Part shown: piece by piece, positions 7,983 to 15,711 of the stretch
Position numbering within the stretch: position 1 is the first letter of the stretch
How the letters are laid out: each line of letters starts with the position of its first letter
NCBI GenBank assembly: GCA_963840565.1
Contig: CAWIZH010000002.1
Span: forward strand, 372,001-436,000
Direction: 5' to 3'
Length of the DNA stretch: 64,000 nucleotides
Source: VRUE01 sp963840565
Lineage (GTDB): Bacteria; Actinomycetota; Thermoleophilia; Solirubrobacterales; 70-9
Made by a program: the position numbers and the translations under genes
The notes under the pieces: generated by a model
What the model was told of the DNA's origin: nothing
Database searches by the model: none
What the model saw: only the letters and a program-made list of their open reading frames with translations

Positions 7983-8996
7983 ATGCTCAATGACAAACCT
8001 CAGGACATTTTCTACGACTCAGACGCTGACCTTTCGCTGCTCCAGGGAAAGACCGTTGCCATCCTCGGTTACGGCTCCCAGGGGCACGCGCACGCCCTCA
8101 ACCTGAAGGATTCCGGAGTCGACGTCGTCGTCGGCCTGCGCTCGGACTCCTCCAGTCGCGCCAAAGCCGAAGAGGCCGGCCTCGAGGTGCTCGACATCGC
8201 CGAAGCCGCCAGCCGCGGCGACGCGGTGATGATCCTTCTGCCCGACGAGAAGCAGGCCGAGGTCTGGGAGTCCGACATCGCCGACGGCATCGCCCCCGGC
8301 AACCTGCTGCTCTTCGCCCACGGCTTCGCGATCCACTTCGAGCAGATCCAGCCACCGGCCGGTGTCGACGTCGGCATGGTCGCGCCCAAGGGCCCCGGCC
8401 ACCTGGTCCGCCGCCAGTACGAGGAAGGCAACGGCGTGCCCTGCCTGATGGCCGTCCACCAGGACGCCACCGGCAACGCCCACGGCCTCGTCCTCGCTTA
8501 CGCCTCCGGCATCGGCGGCGGCCGCGCCGCGGTGATCGAGACGACCTTCAAGGACGAGTGCGAGACCGACCTCTTCGGCGAGCAGGCAGTCCTCTGCGGC
8601 GGCGCCAGTGAGCTGGTCCGGGCCGGATTCGAGACCCTGGTCGAGGCCGGCTACGACCCGCGCCTCGCTTACTTCGAGTGCCTGCACGAGCTCAAGCTGA
8701 TCGCCGACCTGATGTACGAGAAGGGGATCCAGGGCATGCGCTACTCGATCTCCAACACGGCCGAGTACGGCGACATGACCCGCGGCAAACGCGTCATCGG
8801 CGAGGAGTCCCGCGCGGCGATGAAAGAGATCCTCGGCGAGATCCAGTCAGGCGAGTTCGCCCGCGAGTGGATCGCCGAGAACCGGGCCGGCGGCGAGAAC
8901 CTCTCGCGGATGCGCGAGGAAGGCGCAAGCCACCAAGTCGAGAAGGTCGGCAAGGACCTTCGAGACATGATGCCTTGGGTAGACCAGGAGTTCTAA
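7983..8996 (+). CDS. ilvC: Ketol-acid reductoisomerase (NADP+), class I
   Basis: Isomerises and reduces acetolactate or acetohydroxybutyrate in valine/leucine and isoleucine synthesis. 337 aa, the class I length. The Rossmann motif is GYGSQGHAHALNLKDSG, with VVVGLRSDSSS behind it providing the phosphate-contact serines of an NADPH enzyme. Metal and substrate motifs: APKGPGHLVRRQYEEGNGVP, ETTFKDECETDLFGEQAVLCGG and YSISNTAEYGD. It begins 10 bp after menE although ilvN is at the far left edge, so the ilv operon looks split by the men block. Confidence 0.95.
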   Translation: MLNDKPQDIFYDSDADLSLLQGKTVAILGYGSQGHAHALNLKDSGVDVVVGLRSDSSSRAKAEEAGLEVLDIAEAASRGDAVMILLPDEKQAEVWESDIADGIAPGNLLLFAHGFAIHFEQIQPPAGVDVGMVAPKGPGHLVRRQYEEGNGVPCLMAVHQDATGNAHGLVLAYASGIGGGRAAVIETTFKDECETDLFGEQAVLCGGASELVRAGFETLVEAGYDPRLAYFECLHELKLIADLMYEKGIQGMRYSISNTAEYGDMTRGKRVIGEESRAAMKEILGEIQSGEFAREWIAENRAGGENLSRMREEGASHQVEKVGKDLRDMMPWVDQEF

Positions 8997-9017
8997 AGCT
9001 CGATTACCTAAGCGTGG

Positions 9018-9121
9018 GGGACGCCGACGGCCCCTCTCCCTGAAGCCGTCGCGCAGCTGGGTCGGCCCGGCGCTTCGAAGCGTGGACCCCAAGCTTCATG
9101 GAGAGGGGCCGTCGGCGTCCC
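9018..9121. terminator. 22-bp perfect inverted repeat after ilvC
   Basis: The arms 9018-9039 and 9100-9121 are perfectly complementary over 22 bases. The 60-nt loop contains its own dyad CGCTTCGAAGCG. It lies 21 nt after the ilvC stop and before the convergent cupin gene. There is no long T-tract. Confidence 0.55.
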
Positions 9122-9142
9122 TTCAAGCTTCGAGATGCAGCC

Positions 9143-9160
9143 AGAGCCCGTGGGGGCTCT
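9143..9160. terminator. Short hairpin downstream of the cupin gene
   Basis: AGAGCCC, loop GTGG, GGGCTCT (9143-9160), in the gap between the large inverted repeat and the cupin stop (9175, minus strand). It probably acts as a 3'-end hairpin for the cupin transcript or is part of the same intergenic structure. Confidence 0.4.
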
Positions 9161-9174
9161 CTTGCGCTTGAGCT

Positions 9175-9582
9175 TTAGCGGTGCGTCTCTCCCTCAGGCA
9201 GTTTGCCGTCGCGGCCGACGTATCCGTCCTTGCCGCCGACGATTACGTAGACGGCGTCCTCTGAGTCGCTGAGGTTGTGCAGCTTGCGCACGGTCGAGGC
9301 GTCGACCCAGGCTAGGCCGCCCGGGGTTAGCTCGTGCTTGGTTCCGTCGCCGAACTCGATCGCGACGTGGCCGCTGTGGAGGAAGTAGAGCTCCTCCTGC
9401 TCGTCGTGGTAGTGGCTGCCGGTTGAGTAGGAGGGTGGCAGCACGATCGCGTTGACGCCGAAGGCGGTTACGCCCAGGGGCTTGCGGATCTTGCGAAATC
9501 CCGGTCCCTCGCCGAGGTCGCTGAGGTTGGCGACGGCATAACCGTCGCCCTTGCTGATGGCCTGCTCGTTGGTCTCGCTCAT
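9175..9582 (-). CDS. Small cupin-domain protein
   Basis: 135-aa single-domain cupin with no recognised specific substrate. The start is ATG at 9582 (MSETNEQAISKGDGYAVANL); the open frame upstream overlaps serC and was rejected. Cupin motif 1 reads GSHYHDEQEELYFLHSG, carrying the two histidines and the glutamate that usually bind a metal; motif 2 reads PGGLAWVDASTVRKLHNL with the fourth histidine. All four putative ligands are present, so metal binding is likely. Convergent with ilvC and divergent from serC. Function unknown. Confidence 0.75.
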   Translation of the reverse strand: MSETNEQAISKGDGYAVANLSDLGEGPGFRKIRKPLGVTAFGVNAIVLPPSYSTGSHYHDEQEELYFLHSGHVAIEFGDGTKHELTPGGLAWVDASTVRKLHNLSDSEDAVYVIVGGKDGYVGRDGKLPEGETHR

Positions 9583-9685
9583 GGTCGGCAGCCTATGCGG
9601 ACGGCCTGCCTGAGGTCCACCCGCGCCGGTCAATAACCTAGGCCGCCGCGACTGCCAGGCGTCCGCTTTGCACTTCGCACCCACG

Positions 9686-10828
9686 ATGACTCCAGTCATA
9701 GGCACAGCCCCAATTCCTACCGAGCTCAAGCCCGCTGATGGCCGCTTCGGCTGTGGGCCCTCGAAGGTGCGCCCGGAGGCGCTGGAGAAGCTGGCGGGCC
9801 TGTCGAGGCTGATGGGCACCTCCCACCGCCAGGCACCGGTTCGCGACCTGGTGGGCCGTGTGCGCGGCGGGCTGGTCGAGCTCTTCGGCGCGCCCGAGGG
9901 CTACGAGGTCGTCTTGGGCAACGGCGGTACCACCGCGTTCTGGGACGCCGCCGCCGCTTGGCTGGTGCGCGAGCGCGCCCTGCACCTGACCTACGGCGAG
10001 TTCTCGCAGAAGTTCGCCAAGGTCACGGCCGGGGCTCCCTTCCTCGCCGATCCGATTCTGGTCGAGGCCGATCCTGGCGACGCTCCCGCCCCGACCGCGG
10101 ACCCCGCCGCCGACGTGATCGCTTGGGCCCACAACGAGACCTCGACCGGGGTGATGGTCCCGGTCGCCCGACCCGAGGGCGCCGGCGAGGCGCTCGTCCT
10201 CGTCGATGCCACCTCGGGCGCCGCCGGCCTGCCCGTCGACCTCGCCCAAGCCGACGCCTATTACTTCGCACCGCAGAAGGCCTTCGGCGCCGACGGAGGC
10301 ATCTGGCTGGCCCTGCTCAGTCCGGCCGCGATCGAGCGGCTCGAGCAGCTCGACGGCGCCCCCAACCGCTGGCAGCCCGGCTTCCTCTCACTCAAGACCG
10401 CGCTCGACAACTCGCGCAAGGAGCAGACCTACAACACGCCCGCTCTCGCCACCCTGATCCTGCTCGACGATCAGATTCAGTGGATGCTGGCCGGCGGCGG
10501 CCTCGATTGGTGCGTGCAGCGCACCTCGGCCTCATCGGGGCATCTCTACGGCTGGGCCGAGCAGTCCGATTTCGCCACGCCATTTGTCGCCGACCCAGCC
10601 AAGCGCTCGCTGGTCGTCGGCACGATCGATTTCGACGACTCCGTCGACGCCGCCGTGATCGCCGCAACCCTGCGCGCCAACGGCATCGTCGACGTCGAGC
10701 CCTACCGCAAGCTCGGCCGCAACCAGTTGCGGGTCGGCATGTTCCCGGCGGTCGAGCCGGCCGATGTCGAAGCCCTGACGGCCTGTATTGACTGGGTAGT
10801 GACGAACGTGGGGGAGGCCCGCCGATGA
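9686..10828 (+). CDS. serC: Phosphoserine aminotransferase, actinobacterial type
   Basis: Transfers an amino group from glutamate to 3-phosphohydroxypyruvate in serine synthesis. 380 aa from the ATG at 9686 (MTPVIGTAPIPTELKPADGR); a TTG six codons upstream is a weaker option. The N-terminal FGCGPSKVRPEAL and GTSHRQAPV are typical of the mycobacterial/actinobacterial family. GNGGTTAFWDAA and the PLP lysine in YYFAPQKAFGADGG are present. serA overlaps the last four bases, forming a serC-serA operon. Confidence 0.93.
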   Translation: MTPVIGTAPIPTELKPADGRFGCGPSKVRPEALEKLAGLSRLMGTSHRQAPVRDLVGRVRGGLVELFGAPEGYEVVLGNGGTTAFWDAAAAWLVRERALHLTYGEFSQKFAKVTAGAPFLADPILVEADPGDAPAPTADPAADVIAWAHNETSTGVMVPVARPEGAGEALVLVDATSGAAGLPVDLAQADAYYFAPQKAFGADGGIWLALLSPAAIERLEQLDGAPNRWQPGFLSLKTALDNSRKEQTYNTPALATLILLDDQIQWMLAGGGLDWCVQRTSASSGHLYGWAEQSDFATPFVADPAKRSLVVGTIDFDDSVDAAVIAATLRANGIVDVEPYRKLGRNQLRVGMFPAVEPADVEALTACIDWVVTNVGEARR

Positions 10829-12405
10829 AGGTTCTGGTCAAGGAGAAGATCGCCGACTCGGGCGTCGAGCTGCTGCGGCAGAACTTCGACGTCGACCTCG
10901 GGATCGATATGTCCGATGAGGAGCTGGCCGAGGCGATCGGCGCCTATGACGCGATCCTGATCCGCTCGGCGACCACGATGACCCCGGAGCTGATCGCGCG
11001 GGCCGACAAGCTGAAGGTGATCGGCCGCGCCGGCACCGGCGTCGACAACGTCGACATCCCGGCCGCCACCCGCCGCGGCATCGTCGTCGCCAACGCGCCG
11101 GAATCGAACTCGGTCGCCGCCGCCGAGCACACCCTCGCCCTCGCACTCGCCCTCTTCCGCAACGTCCCGCAGGCCCACGGCGCCCTCGTCGACGGTCGCT
11201 GGGACCGCGCCAAGTACAAGGGCGCCGAGCTCTACGGCAAGACGATCGGGATCGTCGGCTTTGGCCGCATCGGCCAGCTGGTCGCCAAGCGCGCCCAGGC
11301 CTTCGAGATGGAGGTGATCGCCTTCGACAAGTTCGTCACCGCCGAGCGCTTCCGCGAGCTCGGCGTGCAGGGCGCTGCCAGCCTCGAGGAGCTGTTCGAG
11401 CAGGCCGACGTGGTCACCGTGCACGTGCCGAAGACGCCGGAGACGATCGGCCTGGTCAACGCCGAGGCGATCGCCGCGATGAAGCAGGGCGTGCGGATCA
11501 TCAACTGCGCCCGCGGGGAGCTGATCGACCTCGACGCGCTCGACGCCGGCTTGGAGTCGGGCAAGGTCGGCGGGGCCGCGCTCGACGTCTTCCCCTCCGA
11601 GCCCTTCACCGAGCACCCGATCTTCGCCCGCGGCAACGTCGTCGTCACTCCCCACCTCGGCGCCTCGACCGCGGAGGCGCAGGACCGCGCCGGCGTCGTC
11701 ACCGCCGAACAGGTGACCGCGGCGCTGCAGGGCGGCGTCGTCACCAACGCGGTCAACATCGCCGCCGTGCGCCCCGAGGAGATGGAGGCGCTGGCGCCCT
11801 TCGTGCCGCTCTGCGAAAAGCTCGGCCGCCTCGCCGAGGGTCTCGCCGAGGGAACGGTCGACAGGGTCGCGGTCGAGTTCCGCGGCAAACTCGCCCAGCA
11901 CGACACGCGCCTGCTCGGCATCGCGGTCCTGGTCGGGATCCTCTCCGGCCACACCGAGGTCCCGGTCAACCTCGTCAACGCGCCGCAGATGGCCGAAGAG
12001 CGCGGCATCGAGTTGAGCGAGACCAAGGACTCCAGCTCTGAGGACTTCACCGAGCTGGTCACGGTTCGCCTCCGCTCCGGCGACGAAGACGTCGAGGTCG
12101 CCGGCACCGGGGTCGGGCCGCGCAACGAGCCGTACCTGGTCTCGGCCTGGGGCGAGGCCTTCTACCTGCCCTTCGCCGAGCACCTCGCCGTCTTCCGCTA
12201 TGCCGACCGGCCGGGAATGATCGGCAGGGTCGGGACGATGTTCGGCGAGGAGGGGGTCAACATCGTCTCCGCCGCAGTTGGGGCCACGTCGGGGGGAGAG
12301 CACGCGGTGATGGCGCTGACTACCGACGCCGCGGTCAACGAGGAGACGATCGGCAAGATCCTCCGGCTCGACGGCTTCGCCGTAGGCCGCCCCGTGGACC
12401 TCTGA
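10825..12405 (+). CDS. serA: D-3-phosphoglycerate dehydrogenase
   Basis: NAD-dependent oxidation of 3-phosphoglycerate, the first step of serine synthesis. 526 aa, the long form. The N-terminal substrate/nucleotide domain has the Rossmann motif VGFGRIGQLVAKRAQ, the catalytic arginine in NCARGELIDLDAL and the histidine in TPHLGASTAEAQ. Next comes the intervening (ASB) domain, then a C-terminal ACT domain starting near FRYADRPGMIGRVG, expected to sense serine. The ATG overlaps the serC stop. The 3' end, including the stop codon, lies in the outer stem of structured repeat copy B. Confidence 0.95.
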   Translation: MKVLVKEKIADSGVELLRQNFDVDLGIDMSDEELAEAIGAYDAILIRSATTMTPELIARADKLKVIGRAGTGVDNVDIPAATRRGIVVANAPESNSVAAAEHTLALALALFRNVPQAHGALVDGRWDRAKYKGAELYGKTIGIVGFGRIGQLVAKRAQAFEMEVIAFDKFVTAERFRELGVQGAASLEELFEQADVVTVHVPKTPETIGLVNAEAIAAMKQGVRIINCARGELIDLDALDAGLESGKVGGAALDVFPSEPFTEHPIFARGNVVVTPHLGASTAEAQDRAGVVTAEQVTAALQGGVVTNAVNIAAVRPEEMEALAPFVPLCEKLGRLAEGLAEGTVDRVAVEFRGKLAQHDTRLLGIAVLVGILSGHTEVPVNLVNAPQMAEERGIELSETKDSSSEDFTELVTVRLRSGDEDVEVAGTGVGPRNEPYLVSAWGEAFYLPFAEHLAVFRYADRPGMIGRVGTMFGEEGVNIVSAAVGATSGGEHAVMALTTDAAVNEETIGKILRLDGFAVGRPVDL

Positions 12406-12490
12406 GCAGCGCATAGCTGCGTCCTCGGTCACTCGCGTGCGAAGCACGCCACGCTCCCTGCGTCCTTGCTCTGCTTGCTCAGACGTCCAC
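12394..12490 (+). repeat. Structured intergenic repeat, copy B
   Basis: Second copy of the element at 408-513. The outer stem pairs GTGGAC (12394-12399) with GTCCAC (12485-12490) and CTGAGCA (12402-12408) with TGCTCAG (12476-12482). P2 is GCAGC/GCTGC (12406-12410/12416-12420). P3 is GCGTGC, loop GAA, GCACGC (12435-12449). The single-stranded blocks GTCCTCGGTC (12421-12430) and GCTCCCTGCGTCCTTGC (12453-12469) match copy A in 9 of 10 and 17 of 17 positions, while stem sequences differ with pairing kept. As in copy A it starts at the end of the upstream gene, here overlapping the last codons of serA, and finishes just before the next start (12509). Confidence 0.7.
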
Positions 12491-12508
12491 AGGGCATAGT
12501 CTTCAGGT

Positions 12509-13543
12509 GTGAAGGCGCTCGTCCAGACAAAGAACGGCGGCTACGACGTTCTTCAGGTCCAGGAGCGCCCCGACCCGCCGGTCGGTCCAGGTGAGGTGCG
12601 AATCGCGGTCAAGGCGGCCGGGATCAACTTCGCCGACACGATGGCCCGCCTCGGTCTCTACCCCGATGCGCCGAAGACGCCGTGCGTGATGGGCTACGAG
12701 GTCTCCGGCGTGGTCGAGTCGATCGGCGACGGTGTGAGCGAACATGCCGTGGGCGACCGCGTCATCGCCGGAACCCAGTTCGGCGGGCAGGCAGAGCTCG
12801 TCGTCGTCCCCGAGGTGCAGGTGCTGCCGATGCCGGAGCGGCTCAGCTTCGAGCAGGGCGCCGCGTTCCCGGTCAACTACGGCACCGCCTACGCGGCTCT
12901 GATCGTGATGGGCAGCCTGCGCGAGGGCAACCGCCTGCTGATCCACGCCGCCGCCGGGGGCGTGGGGATCGCCGCCACCCAGATCGCCAGCAACGTCGGT
13001 GCCGAGATCTTCGGTACCGCCTCGCCCGCCAAGCACGACGCGATTCGCGCCCAGGGGGTCCAGCATCCGATCGACTACCGCAACCAGGACTTCGAGACGG
13101 AGACGATGCGACTCACCGGCGGGGAGGGGGTCGACCTGATCATCGACGCCCTCGGCCCGACCTCCTTCCGCAAGGACTACCGGCTGCTGCGTCCGGGCGG
13201 TCGCATGGTCATGTACGGGCTTTCGGAGGCGACGAGCGAAAGCGGCCGCGACCTGCCGGCGATGCTGAAAGGGCTCTTCAAGATGCCGCTGGCGACGGTC
13301 CCCTGGTGGAAGAGCTTGATGATGATGAACGAGAACAAGGGGGTCTTCGGCCTCAACATGCTCAAGTGGTGGGAACGCGAGGGCAGCCTCGACCGGGTCA
13401 CCGAGCCGCTGATGGCCGACCTCGAGGCCGGGCGCCTAGAGCCGGTCGTCGCCGAGGCATTTTCCTTCGAGCAGGCCGGGGACGCGCATAAATTCATTGC
13501 CGAGCGCCGCAACGTCGGCAAGGTCGTGTTGTTTCCAAGTTAG
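12509..13543 (+). CDS. Zinc-independent MDR-family NADPH:quinone oxidoreductase (VAT1-like)
   Basis: Medium-chain dehydrogenase/reductase, 344 aa from the GTG at 12509. The N-terminal GroES-like domain (VKAAGINFADTMARLGLYP, MGYEVSGVVESIGDGV) lacks the structural-zinc cysteines. The NADPH-binding motif is HAAAGGVGIAATQIASNVGA. Sequence flavour is closest to VAT1/quinone-reductase proteins. The physiological substrate cannot be read from sequence; quinone or enone reduction is usual for the family. It follows the structured repeat and precedes a secreted RTX-like gene by 33 bp. Confidence 0.85.
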   Translation: MKALVQTKNGGYDVLQVQERPDPPVGPGEVRIAVKAAGINFADTMARLGLYPDAPKTPCVMGYEVSGVVESIGDGVSEHAVGDRVIAGTQFGGQAELVVVPEVQVLPMPERLSFEQGAAFPVNYGTAYAALIVMGSLREGNRLLIHAAAGGVGIAATQIASNVGAEIFGTASPAKHDAIRAQGVQHPIDYRNQDFETETMRLTGGEGVDLIIDALGPTSFRKDYRLLRPGGRMVMYGLSEATSESGRDLPAMLKGLFKMPLATVPWWKSLMMMNENKGVFGLNMLKWWEREGSLDRVTEPLMADLEAGRLEPVVAEAFSFEQAGDAHKFIAERRNVGKVVLFPS

Positions 13544-13576
13544 GCGCCTGTCCCAATCTGGACGGGGGCATTTGCG

Positions 13577-14143
13577 ATGAAGAGGGCGATCCTGATCATG
13601 CTTGCGATTTTTGCGGCTCAGACCGCGACGCTTGCGCGCGCTGAAACGACCTACACGGTGGTCTTGGCGGGCGGCGCGGAACTGGGCATGATCCACATCT
13701 GGCTCACCCCCGACGGGCGCAGCTACGTGATCGATTCGGTCGCCCCGCTCGAAGTCGGTGGCACCGTCTGCGAACACTCGGCAGGCAACCCGGACGAGCT
13801 GGTCTGCCAGGCGCCGCTCGTCGCCGGCTTCGAAGTAAACGCCGGCCCCGGTGACGACTCGGTCGTCGTCTCCAACGAGGTGACGATTCCGGTGACGATG
13901 CGAGGTGGGCCGGGTGGCGACACGCTGGTCGGTGGCGGCGGCCCCGACAAACTGATCGGCGGCGAAGGCAACGATCGTCTCGTCGGCCGCGGCGGCAACG
14001 ACCTGATCTTCGGCGGCCCGGGCAACGACACGATCTACGGCGGCTCCGGCGAAGACATCCTGCGCGGTGGGCCTGGCAACGATGTCTTGAGCGGCGGGTC
14101 CGGCGTCAACGACATCCGCCAGGACATGCGCCGCCAGTTCTAG
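13577..14143 (+). CDS. Secreted RTX-type calcium-binding repeat protein
   Basis: 188 aa. N-terminal signal peptide MKRAILIMLAIFAAQTATLARA, then a region of about 85 residues with two cysteines (65 and 77) that could form a disulfide. From about residue 110 there are seven tandem nonapeptides of the form GGxGxDxLx (for example GGEGNDRLV, GRGGNDLIF, GGPGNDTIY). These are the calcium-binding beta-roll repeats of haemolysin-type proteins. No catalytic domain is present. Convergent with the MFS gene, whose stop overlaps its end by 4 bases. Function unknown; calcium-dependent surface folding is inferred. Confidence 0.8.
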   Translation: MKRAILIMLAIFAAQTATLARAETTYTVVLAGGAELGMIHIWLTPDGRSYVIDSVAPLEVGGTVCEHSAGNPDELVCQAPLVAGFEVNAGPGDDSVVVSNEVTIPVTMRGGPGGDTLVGGGGPDKLIGGEGNDRLVGRGGNDLIFGGPGNDTIYGGSGEDILRGGPGNDVLSGGSGVNDIRQDMRRQF

Positions 14144-15492
14144 GCCGAGGCACCCTCGCTCGCATCGCGGCGCCCGAGCAGGCGCCCGCCGACGAAGAAG
14201 AGGGCGACGAGGAAGCCGACGAGTGAGAGTGCGGCGTCGAGCCGGAAGGCCGCCTGGATGCCGTCGACAAAGGACGCCTGCGCCGAGAAGATCGTCGTCG
14301 TCAGGCCCAACCCGATCGAGCCGCCGGCGATCTGGAACATGTAGACGATCCCACCGGCGAGGCTGGTCTGCGATTCGTCGACCGAGGTGACCCCTGCGGT
14401 TGTCGCTGTCGGATAGAAGCTGCCGATCCCGATCCCGAGCACGACCATGCCCGGGATCAGCGAGGCCAAGCCGGAGCTCGATCCGACCTGCGAGAAGAGG
14501 AAGGGCGCGATCGTGATGCAGGCGGCGCCGACCGAGGCCAATACCTTTGCTCCGAGTCGCTCGTAGAGCGGGCCGGCGGTAAAGGAGACGAGGGCAAAGG
14601 TCGCCAGGAAGGGCAGCATTCCCAGGCCGGCCTGCAGCGGCGAGTAGCCGAGCTGGTGCTGCATGAACTGGGGCAGGTAGAGCAACGCGGCGAAGAAGGT
14701 CGCCGACATCAGCAGGATCGCCAGGCAGGAGGCGCGGAAGCTCTCGTTGGCCATCACCGCTCGCGGCACCAGGGCCTTCAACCCCGCGCGCCGCTCAATC
14801 GGCACGAAGGAGACGAGCAGGACGGCCGAGAGGATGAAGAGCCCGATCACCCGCGGATCGCCGAAGCCCCAGTCGTCGATCTGGTCGAGCGCGACCAGCA
14901 GTGCGACGAGACCCACCGAGAGTGTCGCGATACCCGGATAGTCGATCCGCTGTTCGCCCGGGTCGGGCTCGGCCACTTTGACCAGGCGGTAGGTGACGAA
15001 CACTGCGAAGGCGGAGATCGGCACGTTGAGGAAGAAGATCCAGCGCCAGCTGAGCGCGTCGGTAAGGACGCCGCCGATCAGCGGTCCGATCGCGTTGCCG
15101 AGCCCGGCGGCGCCGATGATGATGCCGCCCGCCAGCCCGGCCTTGTCTTCGGGCAAGAGGGCGTAGGTCATGCCGAGGATCGCCGGCCACATCAGCGCCC
15201 CGCCGATCCCCATCAGGGTCCGCGTCGCGATCAGCCAGGTCTCCGTCTGCGCCGCTCCGCCCAGCGCCGACATCGAGGCGAAGATCGCGCTGCCGAGGAA
15301 GAAGGCGTTGCGGCGGCCGAACATGTCGGCCAGGCGCCCACCGGTGACGATCATCACGCCGAAGGTCAGCGCGTAGGCGTTGATCACCCACTGGATCGTG
15401 TTGATGTTGGTATCGAAGTCCTTCTCCATCGTCGGCAGGGCGACGTTGATCGCGGAGAAGTCGTTGGCGATGACCACCACGGCGATCCCCAT
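14140..15492 (-). CDS. MFS transporter, DHA2 (EmrB/QacA-like) family
   Basis: 450 aa, about 14 membrane segments, typical of proton-driven drug or metabolite exporters. The N-terminal segment carries NDFSAINVALPTMEKDF and WVINAYALTFGVMIVTGGRLADMFGRR, the motif A loop. The centre has PLIGGVLTDALSWRWIFFLNVPIS, the motif C region of the 14-TM family. ATG 15492 falls within TM1 and no ATG, GTG or TTG exists upstream before an in-frame stop, so translation may begin at a non-standard codon up to about 20 codons earlier. Divergent from the leuA leader. Substrate unknown. Confidence 0.85.
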   Translation of the reverse strand: MGIAVVVIANDFSAINVALPTMEKDFDTNINTIQWVINAYALTFGVMIVTGGRLADMFGRRNAFFLGSAIFASMSALGGAAQTETWLIATRTLMGIGGALMWPAILGMTYALLPEDKAGLAGGIIIGAAGLGNAIGPLIGGVLTDALSWRWIFFLNVPISAFAVFVTYRLVKVAEPDPGEQRIDYPGIATLSVGLVALLVALDQIDDWGFGDPRVIGLFILSAVLLVSFVPIERRAGLKALVPRAVMANESFRASCLAILLMSATFFAALLYLPQFMQHQLGYSPLQAGLGMLPFLATFALVSFTAGPLYERLGAKVLASVGAACITIAPFLFSQVGSSSGLASLIPGMVVLGIGIGSFYPTATTAGVTSVDESQTSLAGGIVYMFQIAGGSIGLGLTTTIFSAQASFVDGIQAAFRLDAALSLVGFLVALFFVGGRLLGRRDASEGASA

Positions 15493-15581
15493 CGCGAAGA
15501 GGGCAAACCAGGTCGAGCGGGGGATCGCGGTTGAGGGCGTCTCGCTTGCGATGCGCGCAGCCTACGCTAAGCTCAAGCGAC

Positions 15582-15711
15582 CGAATGACGTACCGGCTCG
15601 ACAGCCTCGCGCTTCTCCTTCTCCTCCCCCCTCGGGGGGAATAGCGCTGGGCGGCGCGTTAGCCGCGAGAGACAAGGTCATTCGAGCGAAGTAGAGAAGG
15701 AGGAGGACCCA
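15582..15711 (+). promoter_or_regulatory. leuA attenuator region
   Basis: Stem-loops around the leader peptide. CGAATGAC (15582-15589, over the leader start) pairs with GTCATTCG (15677-15684). A C6/G6 hairpin (15626-15639) lies over the last leader codons. GCGGC-GCGTTA-GCCGC (15651-15666) lies after the leader stop. The region ends in a purine-rich ribosome-binding site (GAAGGAGGAGG) before the leuA GTG. The long-range stem and inner hairpins are plausible alternative folds for leucine-responsive attenuation; the exact terminator is not obvious because no T-tract follows. Confidence 0.6.
15585..15644 (+). CDS. leuL: leuA leader peptide (leucine-rich, attenuation)
   Basis: Short reading frame MTYRLDSLALLLLLPPRGE ending at TAG 15642-15644, 68 nt before leuA. 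Seven of 19 residues are leucine, five of them consecutive (CTT CTC CTT CTC CTC). This is the pattern of a transcription-attenuation leader: ribosome stalling on leucine codons would alter folding of the downstream RNA. Leader-peptide attenuation of leuA is established in other actinobacteria (Streptomyces, Corynebacterium). No good Shine-Dalgarno is seen, so it may be leaderless. Confidence 0.8.
   Translation: MTYRLDSLALLLLLPPRGE

Noticed and set aside
5837..7996. A 719-residue open frame antisense to menE and running into menB.
   Set aside because: It is a shadow of GC-rich codon structure; it has no domain, is rich in arginine and histidine, and menB/menE explain the DNA.
10702..12447. 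A 581-residue open frame antisense to serA.
   Set aside because: Composition-driven mirror frame of a strongly coding gene; no motifs.
13860..14100. CRISPR-like or minisatellite repeats.
   Set aside because: The periodicity is the coding of RTX nonapeptides in the exported protein and lacks spacers.
15493..15711. T-box or other tRNA-sensing riboswitch before leuA.
   Set aside because: No T-box consensus (AGGGTGGNACCGCG) is present; the leucine-rich leader peptide explains the region.
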